A DNA stretch of 64,000 nt from Macrostomum hystrix (lineage: Eukaryota > Platyhelminthes > Macrostomidae). The stretch spans positions 10,500,001 through 10,564,000 of the forward strand of contig CATNEN010000001.1 of NCBI GenBank assembly GCA_950097015.1, in the 5' to 3' direction. Positions 36,401-48,900 of the stretch are shown one piece after another. Under the pieces are notes generated by a model that saw nothing but the letters and a program-made list of their open reading frames with translations, was not told where the DNA came from and ran no database searches. Position numbers and translations under genes: made by a program. The first letter of the stretch is position 1. Every line of letters starts with the position of its first letter.

Positions 36401-36884
36401 GACACGGGAGAGATGAGACACGGGAGAGATGAGACACGGGGGATATAAAGATTGATGCTGAATAGTCGGTTCCCAAAAAAGTAGAGATGATAAATGACTC
36501 TAATGTCATTAAGGAGTTAAGGGGGGTCCCGAAAATTGTGGGATGTGAAATTGACCATAAACTGAATAATAAACTATATATAAATAAAATTCCCAAACGG
36601 ATTTCAGTCCCATCGCCAGCACTAGATTGTTGTTGAAAATGGAGATTTCCTATTTTTCCCGGCGATGACAAATGGCGGCGACTTGCCTGACCGGAGATGA
36701 GGCCGGCTGGGAGTGAAAGAAGAAAAAACTGTTCGGCTGAAAATTTCGACTCAAACGTCTTGCAGGGGTCTACTTCAGTTCACAATTCTACTTCACTTTC
36801 AGTCTCGCCCATTCTCATTTCCTTCCGTCTAGGGCATCCTGTTTTTGAGATTCGAGAGTATATAAAAAACAAAACAATTCTTCT

Positions 36885-36924
<40 letters not shown>

Positions 36925-39900
36925 AGTCTATGTGCATCTTAGGGATCTACGCGAAACGAGCCAAAAAAGATTAACTTTAATCGCCTAGGATGTTATAAGA
37001 CCGTCGATGGGGCATGTTTTGAGTTGGTTAAATCAATTTGAGAAGGGAAAAAGCGATGCCAGACACTAACGATTATAGTACATGCTCGAGTACAGAGCCT
37101 ACAACTGTATAGGCTATTCCTGCTCCGTGACTTTTAAATGGCACTCTCTCCCTACGTTTCAGTGTCACTCCATACCTATGTTTCAATGTCACTCCATGCC
37201 TACGTTTCAATGTCACTCCATGCCTATGTTTCAATGTCACTCCATGCCTATGTTTCAATGTCACTCCATGCCTACGTTTCAATGTCACTCTCTCCTAATG
37301 TTTTAATTTCACTCTTTACCTATGGTTCAATGTCACTCCATGCCTATGTTTCAATGTCACTCCATGCCTATGTTTCAATGTCACTCTCTCCTTATGGTTC
37401 AATGTCACTCCATACCTATGTTTCAATGTCACTCTCTCCCTATGGTTCAATGTCACTCCATACCTATGTTTCAATGTCACTCTCTCCCTATGGTTCAATG
37501 TCACTCTCTCCCTATGTTTCAATGTCACTCTCTCCTTATGGTTCAATGTCACTCCATACCTATGTTTCAATGTCACTCTCTCCCTATGGTTCAATGTCAC
37601 TCCATACCTATGTTTCAATGTCACTCTCTCCCCATGCCAAAATGTCGCTCTTTATTACTCTACCTTAGGTAATTATATGTCTGAGTTCTAAAATAGTCTG
37701 CCAGAACTTCAGTATTCTAACCAAACAATTATAAATACACAGTTATCTACACAAGTGAGTTAATCAACTATATAGCAGGGACATAGTTAGTTTAAATTTT
37801 TCTCTTTCAACGCATCAATAATTTCCGCAGACTTATCACTAAAGCTAATCTTTCCATTAGGATGATTGGGTGTGCCCGCCCACGCCAGCTTTAGTTGCTA
37901 GGCAGACCGCACAAACTTGGCCATGGCAGTTGGGGAAATTGGGAAAAAAGTAAAAATTTTGTGCTTCTTTTGCACACGCGGTCTTCTGTGAGCTCACGCC
38001 CCATATATTCCTATATTCCTGTCCTTGAGTCAGGCACGATGACCTCGTGCTCCCAGTAGTGCATCTTGGGAATAAATTGGTCTGTCTGACAGCTGAGCCT
38101 ATTTAGGAATCGGGTCCATTTACCCTTTTACCTCCTATCTTCAGGGCCTGAGTATTCTGCTTTCCACCGAATCTTCAGGGCCTGAGTATTCAGCTTTCCA
38201 TTGAATCTTCAGGTCCTGAGTATTCAGCTTTCCACTGAATCTTCAGGTCCTGAGTATTCTGCTTTCCACTGAATCTTCAGGGCCTGAGTATTCAGCTTTC
38301 CATTGAATCTTCAGGGCCTAAGTATTCAGCTTTCCATTGAATCTTCAGGGACTGAGTATTCAGCTTTCCATTGAATCTTCAGGGCCTGAGTATTCTGCTT
38401 TCTACTGAATCTTCAGGGCCTGAGTATTCTACTTTCCACCGAATCTTCAGGGACTGAGTATTCAGCTTTCTACTGAATCTTCAGGGCCTGAGTATTCTAC
38501 TTTCCACCGAATCTTCAGGGCCTGAGTATTCTGCTTTCTACTGAATCTTCAGGGCCTGAGTATTCTACTTTCCACCGAATCTTCAGGGCCTGAGTATTCT
38601 GCTTTCTACTGAATCTTCAGGGTCTGAGTATTCTACTTTCCACCGAATCTTCAGGGCCTGAGTATTCTGCTTTCCATTGAATCTACAGGGCCTGAGTATT
38701 CAGCTTTCTACTGAATCTTCAGGGCCTGAGTATTCTACTTTCCACCGAATCTTCAGGGACTGAGTATTCAGCTTTCCATTGAATCATCAGGGCCTGAGTA
38801 TTCTGCTTTCCATTGAATCTTCAGGGCCTGAGTATTCAGCTTTCTACTGAATCTTCAGGGCCTGAGTATTCTACTTTCCACCGAATCTTCAGGGACTGAG
38901 TATTCAGCTTTCCATTGAATCTTCAGGGCCTGAGTATTCAGCTTTCTACTGAATCTTCAGGGCCTGAGTATTCTACTTTCCACCGAATCTTCAGGGCCTG
39001 AGTATTCAGCTTTCCATTGAATCTTCAGGGCCTGAGTATTCAGCTTTCCATTGAATCTTCAGGGCCTGAGTATTCAGCTTTCTACTGAATCTTCAGGGCC
39101 TGAGTATTCAGCTTTCCACTGAATCTTCAGGGCCTGAGCATTCAGCTTTCTACTGAATCTTCAGGGCCTGAGTATTCTGCTTTCCACCGAATTTTCAGGG
39201 CCTGAGTATTCTGCTTTCCATTGAATCTTCAGGGCCTGAGTATTCAGCTTTCCACTGAATCTTCAGGGCCTGAGCATTCAGCTTTCTACTGAATCTTCAG
39301 GGCCTGAGTATTCTGCTTTCCACCGAATTTTCAGGGCCTGAGTATTCTGCTTTCCATTGAATCTTCAGGGCCTGAGTATTCAGCTTTCCATTGAATCATC
39401 AGGGACTGAGTATTCTACTTTCCACCGAATCTTCAGGGCCTGAGTATTCTGCTTTCCATTGAATCTTCAGGGCCTGAGTATTCAGCTTTCCATTGAATCA
39501 TCAGGGCCTGAGTATTCAGCTTTCCATTGAATCTTCAGGGCCTGAGTATTCTGCTTTCCACCGAATCTTCAGGGCCTGAGTATTCTGCTTTCCATTGAAT
39601 CTTCAGGGCCTGAGTATTCAGCTTTCCATTGAATCATCAGGGCATTCAGCTTTCCATTGAATCTTCAGGGCCTGAGTATTCAGCTTTCCATTGAATCTTC
39701 AGGGCCTGAGTATTCAGCTTTCTACTGAATCTTCAGGGCCTGAGTATTCTACTTTCCACCGAATCTTCAGGGACTGAGTATTCTGCTTTCCATTGAATCT
39801 TCAGGGCCTGAGTATTCAGCTTTCTACTGAATCTTCAGGGCCTGAGTATTCAGCTTTCTACTGAATCTTCAGGGCCTGAGTATTCTACTTTCCACCGAAT

Positions 39901-42900
39901 CTTCAGGGACTGAGTATTCTGCTTTCCATTGAATCTTCAGGGCCTGAGTATTCAGCTTTCTACTGAATCTTCAGGGCCTGAGTATTCTACTTTCCACCGA
40001 ATCTTCAGGGACTGAGTATTCTGCTTTCCATTGAATCTTCAGGGCCTGAGTATTCAGCTTTCTACTGAATCTTCAGGGCCTGAGTATTCTACTTTCCACC
40101 GAATCTTCAGGGCCTGAGTATTCAGCTTTCCATTGAATCTTCAGGGCCTGAGTATTCAGCTTTCCATTGAATCTTCAGGGCCTGAGTATTCAGCTTTCTA
40201 CTGAATCTTCAGGGCCTGAGTATTCTACTTTCCACCGAATCTTCAGGGACTGAGTATTCTGTTTTCCATTGAATCTTCAGGGCCTGAGTATTCTGCTTTC
40301 CATTGAATCTTCAGGGCCTGAGTATTCAGCTTTCCATTGAATCTTCAGGGCCTGAGTATTCAGCTTTCCATTGAATCATCAGGGCCTGAGTATTCAGCTT
40401 TCTACTGAATCTTCAGGGCCTGAGTATTCAGCTTTCTACTGAATCTTCAGGGCCTGAGTATTCTACTTTCCACCGAATCTTCAGGGCCTGAGTATTCAGC
40501 TTTCCATTGAATCTTCAGGGCCTGAGTATTCAGCTTTCCATTGAATCATCAGGGCCTGAGTATTCAGCTTTCCATTGAATCTTCAGGGCCTGAGTATTCA
40601 GCTTTCCATTGAATCATCAGGGCCTGAGTATTCAGCTTTCCATTGAATCTTCAGGGCCTGAGTATTCAGCTTTCTACTGAATCTTCAGGGCCTGAGTATT
40701 CAGCTTTCTACTGAATCTTCAGGGCCTGAGAATTGTGTTTTCCATCGAATTTTCAGGGCCTGGATAATAAGTCTATCCCCAAATCCCCTGAGAATTTGTT
40801 CTGCCCAAGTCTTGAGGTGTTTTGATTTCGATATATTTGTCTCGTCACAGTTAGCAAATTAGTTAATCTTGATCAAGGCTTAAATAACTCGATTTAAGGG
40901 GGGAGAGAAAGTTACATAGAAAAGGGATTAAGCTGCAACTGAAAACAGGATTTATTCTTGTTCAATATTACCCAAGATGGACATTAGCGATTCGAGATAA
41001 GCGTAAACATCACAGTAAATATTGCCACTGTAAAACTGATAATAAGTAGCCGATAATAAAATACCTGTCGAGAGTCTGGCTAGGAAACCAGGTAAGAATT
41101 ATACACACTTTGATAGCCCGAATGCCGTGTAAACAGGAAATAGGATAACAATATTGAAGAGAGAGGTAGAGGAAGAGAACTGACTGATCAGTTAAAAAAT
41201 AGTTGAACTGATGTGGCAAAGTGAGGGGTAGAGGAAGGGGCAGAGTAAGTGGTAGAGGAAGGGGCACAGTGAGGGGTAGTGGAAGGTGCACAGTGAGGGG
41301 TAGAGGAAGGGCAGAGTGAGGGGTAGAGGAAGGGCAGAGTGAGGGGTAGAGGAAGGGCAGAGTGAGGGGTAGAGGAAGGGGCGCAGTAAGGGGTAGAGGA
41401 AGGTGCGCAGTGAGGGGTAGAGGAAGGGCAGAGTGAGGGGTAGAGGAAGGGCAGAGTGAGGGGTAGAGGAAGGAGCGCAGTGAGGGGTAGAGGAAGGGGC
41501 GCAGTGAGGGGTAGAGGAAGGGGCGCAGTGAGGGGTAGAGGAAGGGGCGCAGTGAGGGGTAGAGGAAGGGGCGCAGTGAGGGGTAGAGGAAGGGGCGCAG
41601 TGAGGGGTAGAGGAAGGGGCGCAGTGAGGGGTAGAGGAAGGGGCGCAGTGAGGGGTAGAGGAAGGAGCGCAGTGAGGGGTAGAGGAAGGGGCGCAGTGAG
41701 GGGTAGAGGAAGGTGCACAGTGAGGGGTAGAGGAAGGGGCGCAGTGAGGGGTAGAGGAAGGGGCGCAGTGAGGGGTAGAGGAAGGGGCGCAGTGAACCTA
41801 CCCAAATGGCTTTGGCCTACCTACATAATAATTGTGGAAACACGGCATCCGCTTCCCTCAGCAGTTCAAGTGTGAGCGCGTGTTTCTGTCCTAGGTAGTC
41901 TGCCAATACTCGCTTCAGTAGCGCCAGCTTCTCTTCTTAATCTTCTGAGCGCTAATTGAGTTTCTACCCGGCCTGCAGACTGCAGTCTCCGCCCCGAAGC
42001 CCGTGTGTCTATCCCAGTTCTCAAACCATTCTCATCTACATCCCCCCATACAGCTTATCTGCCAGCAACAGGCCTCCTTTAGTGAGATAGAATAAGGAAG
42101 TGCCAGCTTAGCAGCAGGCTAATCAGGAGTTGCAACTATGCGAGCGGAAAGGAGATGGATAAATAAGGACTGCGGATATGTTAAAGATAATTACTCTCGG
42201 AGCCTAACAAGAGGTCGGGCGTGATCAGGATCGTGAATTTTAGAGTAAAAAAACTGCCATAAAACCCTGTTGAGCATGAAGGGTTTAGAAAATAAAAATT
42301 CTATCAAAACCAACAGGAAAACCAAGGACCACTAGAAGAAGGAGGGACACTTCGTTTCTTGGAAAATTAATTAAAGACGGATTTTCATGGAAAAAATGCA
42401 CTGACTAGAATCGAACTTTGAATGAAGCTTTCTAAAGTTCGGTTAAGCAACATGTTTTGCAAGACATATTAAAAGAACAGCGTTGGATCTTCTTTCATTG
42501 AAAACTCATCGATAATTTACTGTGAAAAACGTGATAAGTTCATATCTCGCTAGCGCATTTTTTCGTGAAAATCAGCCTTCAATACATTTTCCAAGAAACG
42601 AAGTATCCCTTCCTTCTTCTTCTAGTGGTCCTTGCTTAAAACATCTACGAGAAAGCGAGAAAATAAAAGCTTATGGATTTTATAAACTAACGAATTTTTT
42701 AATTAACAAAGTTTCACCTAAGTGATGAAATAAATTCACTTTTTGGACATTGTATGAAAAGTAATAAAAAAGATAGACTTTTAGACACACATTATTCAAA
42801 TTTCTCGACCTGACAAAAATAAAAAAAGATCTAGAAAATGTAAAATGGGAAATATTTGACATGGAGTAATAATTAAATTATTAATAAAACGAATAATTAA

Positions 42901-45900
42901 TTACTTCAGGTAAAAATAAATTAGTCATAACTCGTTAAATTAACTTGATAATATCTGAATTACGTTTCGACCCGAGAAAATTACACGATATCTGGAAAAT
43001 CTATGTTGCAAAAATCTATATACTCGTAAATAACCAAAGCTAAAAAATACTTAAACAAAAAATGTAAAAAATCCGACATTCTCGAGAAGTTCACGAAATT
43101 TAATTTAAATCTGTAAACTTTTAAAAACTAAAAAAAGCCGGAAAATTTACGAAAATTTACGGAAAGTAAGATACAAATTTTCTATTAGTTAAAACCGTAG
43201 AACAGTGAAAGCGACTGATTAAGGCAGAGATCGAAATAGAATATTGCGTGTTGAAATTTCATAGAAAGGTATTTAAAATACTTTTTTGAATATCCAGTTT
43301 TATTTGAAGTGTGATGAGAACTTAACAAAAAACTACTCTTCTGTTGGGAATTTGTTAAATCGGATAGTAGATTTTAGGCCCACCGTAGCAGATAGTGCAA
43401 AGTGCGGACAGTAAGTAGCGACTAGTTGCTGTTAGATGCAGGCAAGGGGATTAGGGTGGGGAGAGGCGACCTCGCGGCTACATCTTGATAACCTCGATAG
43501 TTATGAAGGTGGGGCTGTGGGGCAAGAGGGAGGTACTGCTAGTGATTGTAGATCTGAGATACACTCGAATTAACAAGGTTTTCGCTTCTCCTCTGAAGGA
43601 GTCGAAATATGGACAGAATCTTGAGTCTTGATCCTGAGATAGATTCCATCGATAGAGTATTTGTGCTGGAGAAATCGGATAGCCAGAGAAAAAATTAACA
43701 GAAGAGAAGGACAAGAATGAATCTGATGGAAATACATTTTACAGACAGACGGGAGAGAGATGAGGAGAGAGAAGGGGAAGAGAGAAAGGAGAAGAGAGAA
43801 GGGAAAGAGAGAAAGGGGGAGAGAGAAAGGGGAGAGAGGAAGAAGAAGAGAGAAAGGGGGAGAGAGAAAGGGGAAAAGACAAAGGAGAAGAGAGAAAAGG
43901 AAAAGAGAGAAGGGAAAGAGAGAAAGGGGGAGAGAGAAAGGGGAGAGAGGAAGAAGAAGAGAGAAAGGGGGAGAGAGAAAGGGGAAAAGAGAAAGGAGAT
44001 GAGAGAAGGGAAAGAGAGAAAGGGGGAGAGAGAAAGGGGAGAGAGGAAGAAGAAGAGAGAAAGGGGGAGAGAGAAAGGGGAAAAGAGAAAGGAGAAGAGA
44101 GAAAAGGGAAAGAGAAAGGAGAAGAGAGAAAAGGGAAAGAGAGAAGGGAAAGAGAGAAGGGAAAGGGAGAAGGTGAAGAGAGAAAGGGGGAGAGAGAAAA
44201 GGGAAAAGAGAAAGGAGAAGAGAGAAAAGGGAAAGAGAGAAGGGAAAGAGAGAAGGTGAAGAGAGAAAGGGGGAGAGAGAAGGGAAATAGAGAAAGGGTG
44301 AGGGAGAAGGGGAAGAGAGAAGGGGGGAGAGAGAAGGCGAAGAGAGAAAGGGTGAGGGAGAAGGGGAAGAGAGAAGGGGGAGAGAGAAGGAGAAGAGAGA
44401 AAGGGTGAGGGAGAAGGGGAAGAGAGAAGGGGGGAGAGAGAAGGGGAAGAGAGAAAGGGTGAGGGAGAAGGGGAAGAGAGAAGGTGAAGAGAGAAAGGGT
44501 GAGAGAGAAGGGGAAGAGAGAAGGGGGGAGAGAGAAGGGGAAGAGAGAAGGCGAAGAGAGAAAGGGTGAGAGAGAAGAGAGAGAAGTGGAAGAGGCTAAA
44601 TGTTTAGAAAATGGTGTATGAGATTAGAAGTTGAATGAAAGTGAACATAAAACGCCGAAAGTACAGAGCACACGAGCAAGAGTAGACTGTCACGAGTTCC
44701 CAAGTATATAGCCTCATCCAACTCAAGAGTCTGAGCCACAGGGTCGGACAGAAGGGACCAGATACCAGATTTTGATGAGTTAGATGACTCAATTCAATCA
44801 TGACCGCTAGATGATGAAAAAAATGAAATAGAAAAACTTTTTTGAAGCCAGACAGAATGAAGCTTTGCCTTTGCAGTGGCAGTGTGGTCTGATGCTACAG
44901 ATAGGCTAATCTATTTAATTAAGCGAAATTCAATCATGTTCAAATGATTAAATATGCTAAATTAGAATTTGATAAGCTTGTCCTTGAATAGCTCAATTTT
45001 TGAGTGCACTTAGACGTGAGAGCAGAAGAGTGCATATTTAGACTGCAACAGCCTTAAGCCAGGATAAGAGAAGTGCAACTATTGTCTAACAGACCCAGAT
45101 ATTGTGTAATATAAAGCCAGATTAGTTGATTATGTGTCAAACAGGTAGATAATGTGTCTAACAGTGTGTCTGGTGTGTCTAACAGTGTGTCTGGTGTGTC
45201 TAACAGGTAGATGATGTGTCTGAAATGTAGATAATGTGTCTAACAGTGTGTCTGGTGTGTCTAACAGTGTGTCTGGTGTGTCTAACAGGTAGATGATGTG
45301 TCTAACAGTGTGTCTGGTGTGTCTAACAGTGTGTCTGGTGTGTCTAACAGGTAGATGATGTGTCTGAAATGTAGATAATGTGTCTAACAGGTAGATAATG
45401 TGTCTAACAGGTAGATGGTGTGTCTGAAATGTAGATAATGTGTCTAACAGGTAGATGATGTGTCTAACAGGCAGATGGCGTGTCTGAAATGTAGATAATG
45501 TGTCTAACAGTGTGTCTGGTGTGTCTAACAGTGTGTCTGGTGTGTCTAACAGGTAGATGATGTGTCTAACAGGCAGATGGTGTGTCTGAAATGTAGATAA
45601 TGTGTCTAACAGTGTGTCTGGTGTGTCTAACAGTGTGTCTGGTGTGTCTAACAGTGTGTCTGGTGTGTCTAACAGGTAGATAATGCGTCTAACAGTTGTC
45701 TGGTGTGTCTATAGGGTAAATAATATAAATATAGCAGGTAAATAGTGTAATCTAACAGGTAAATAGTGTAATCTAACAGGTACTTAGTGTATCTAACAGA
45801 TAATTAGTGTATCTAACAGGTAATTAGTGTATCTAACAGGTAATTAGTGTATCTAAGCCGTGTATCTACCAAGCTTAGATTAGACAAATAGATTCTCACC

Positions 45901-48900
45901 CATCTGATAGTAAGTCGATAACAACCAAATCATTTTGCAGCAGTACAGCCACAGCATAAGCTTCTGATGAATCTGCAAATTCAGGTTTAGGTAGCACCCA
46001 TTGAATGAAGTAAGTGTGGCCTAACAGACAATTGAAATTAGTTTACCATTGCTGAATGGTGTCTCGCAGAGTGGCACAATGTCAACAATGCCATGCTCCA
46101 TCATGAGCACATCGATATGACGGGCTGCCTGAATGTTCAGGCACGGCTGCGGCAAGTCCTGAGGTCCGCCGCCGCTGAATAGAAGCAGCTCAGCCTTGTC
46201 CTGCTTTCTGGACAGCCAGCAGACTCGGTTGATGGGGCGATAGGCGGCCGCGGAAGCTGCGCCAGAATCTGCTTCCGCCAAATTGGCTGTTTCGAGGTGT
46301 AAATTTTTATTAATCAATAGGAGAAAATAGGAGAAATTTTTTATAAAAAAATATATGTAGATATCTATTTCTATCAAGTTTTATAACGTAATTAATCACA
46401 AGGAATTAATTTACAGTCTCTAAGGACAGTAGAATCAAGATAGCAATTTTAAATACTCAAATATAACGGGGTTTTGTTCAAGCAATTAATCAACAAATCT
46501 GTCCATCATTCAATCAGTTGATCAGTCAATCAGTTGATCAGTCAATCAGTTGATCAGTCAATCAGTTGATCAATCAATCAATCAGTTGATCAGTCAATCA
46601 GTTGATCAGTCAATCAGTTGATCAGTCAATCAGTTGATCAGTCAATCAGTTGATCAGTCAATCAGTTGATCAGTCAATCAGTTGAGCAGTCAATCAGTTG
46701 ATCAGTCAATCAGTTGATCAATCAATCAGTTGATCAGTCAATCAGTTGATCAGTCAATCAGTTGATCAATCAATCAATCAGTTGATCAGTCAATCAGTTG
46801 AGCAGTCAATCAGTTGATCAGTCAATCAGTTGATCAATCAATCAGTTGATCAGTCAATCAGTTGATCAATCAATCAGTTGATCAGTCAATCAGACCATCA
46901 ACCAACTAATAATTTCTCACCTCTCGGAAAAAACAGTTCCGCTGGTTTCTGCGGCGATTTGAGCAGCCATTTTACCAGCGAGCCGTCAACATGCGAGCAG
47001 ATGAAGGCCCGGCCCTCCCAGTGCCATGCGATCGAGCACAGGTCCTCCGTGTGACGAAATCGAACCCCGTCGTGCTTCTGCAGATCCCACAGCACGGCAA
47101 TGCCTTTACGAAATCCGATGAGAAGCCTGGACTGATCGCTGGGGCACTCGGACAGGTGCACCACTGAACCTGGGTGCTGAGAGTCCATCCTGGCCATGAG
47201 GAGGGGACAAGTAGAAACTGTATGGGAAATTTAAGAAATATGGAACCAACTCGGGGATTTGGGAAATTATAGAAATCTAAGTTCATATCAGGGGCACATA
47301 TAAAATCAACCAGGGGATCTGGGAGATGAGTATAATCTACCTGGGGATCTGGGGGATTAGTATAATCTACCTGGGGATATGGGGGATTAGTATAATCTAC
47401 CTGGGGATATGGGGGATTAGTATAATCTAACTGGGGATATGGGGGATTAGTATAATCTACCTGGGGATCTGGGGGATTAGTATAATCTACCTGGGGATCT
47501 GGGGGATTAGTATAATCTACCTGGGGATCTGGGGGATTAGTATAATCTACCTGGGGATCTGGGGGATTAGTATAATCTACCTGGGGATCTGGATAGTTTC
47601 TACATAGGATTTCAAAAACTAAATAATGATAACTTTCTGGAAACAAGCATAATCAGCATAATTACTAGACTAGCTAAAAGTACTCATCATTAAAATTGTA
47701 ATCATTAACTCATGCAAAATCCAGACCAAACACGCGAAAATCTTGGGATTAGGAAAGCCAGCATTGAAACGAAAAGTGAGCGGTGCTTGGGATCGGAAGC
47801 AAGCGCTGACAGCTTCACAATGGCGTTGACATAATTCAACAAAAGCCACGTTTCCACTATCCCTGCTGCGCGTGTTTTGCAACCCGAACAAAAAACCGCA
47901 AAACTACAGCCTCTACTGCAGAAAGGTCACATTAATCAGTCGTTTTGAAAAATCATGTTTGAAAAGTTTTCAATCTAATTAAATAACTTCATTGTTAAAT
48001 GCGTGACGCTTTGCTTTACAAAAGAAATTTTTATCTGCAGCCTTTATTAGCTTAAAACTTTGTCTGCTTAAGTTGAGTCGATACAGTATCTTGAATGATT
48101 CAGTTATCAAAAAATCTTCCGTTTATCCCAAATCTTCAGTTTATCCCAAATCTTCAGTTTATCCCAAATCTTCAGTTTATCCCAAATCTTCAGTTTATTT
48201 CAAATCTTCAGTTTATCCCAAATCTTCAGTTTATTTCAAATCTTCAGTTTATCCCAAATCTTCAGTTTATCCCAAATCTTCAGCTTATCCCAAATATTCT
48301 GTTTATTTCAAATCTTCAGTTCATCCCAAATCTTCAGTTTATCCCAAATCTTCAGTTTATCCGAAATCTTCAGTTTATCCTAAATCTTCAGTTTATCCCA
48401 AATCTTCATTTTATCCCAAATCTTCTCAATTTGTAGATTGAGAAGCTTTATCCCAAATATTCTGTTTATATCAAATCTTCAGTTTATCACAAATCTTCAG
48501 TTTATCCCAAATCTTCAGTTTATTTCAAATCTTCAGTTTATCCCAAATCTTCAGTTTATTTCAAATCTCCAGTTTTTCCCAAATCTTCAGTTTATCCCAA
48601 ATCTTCAGTTTATCCCAAATCTTCAGTTTATCCCAAATCTTCAGTTTATCCCAAATCTTCAGTTTATCCCAAATCTTCAGTTTATACCAAATCTTCAGTT
48701 TATCCCAAATCTTCAGTTTATCCAAAATCTTCAGTTTATCACAAATCTTCAGTTTATCCCAAATCTTCAGTTTATCCCAAATCTTCAGTTTATCCCAAAT
48801 CTTCAGTTTATCCCAAATCTTCAGTTTATCCCAAATCTTCAGTTTATCCCAAATCTTCAGTTTATCCAAAATCTTCAGTTTATCACAAATCTTCAGTTTA

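Noticed and set aside
33190-36671. Minus-strand open frames of 1051-1125 codons (SHLSRVSSLPCLISPV-type repeats)
   Set aside because: All three frames are open at once because the 16-bp unit has no stop in any register. There are no unique domains and no start context. The frames lie inside tomosyn intron 8.
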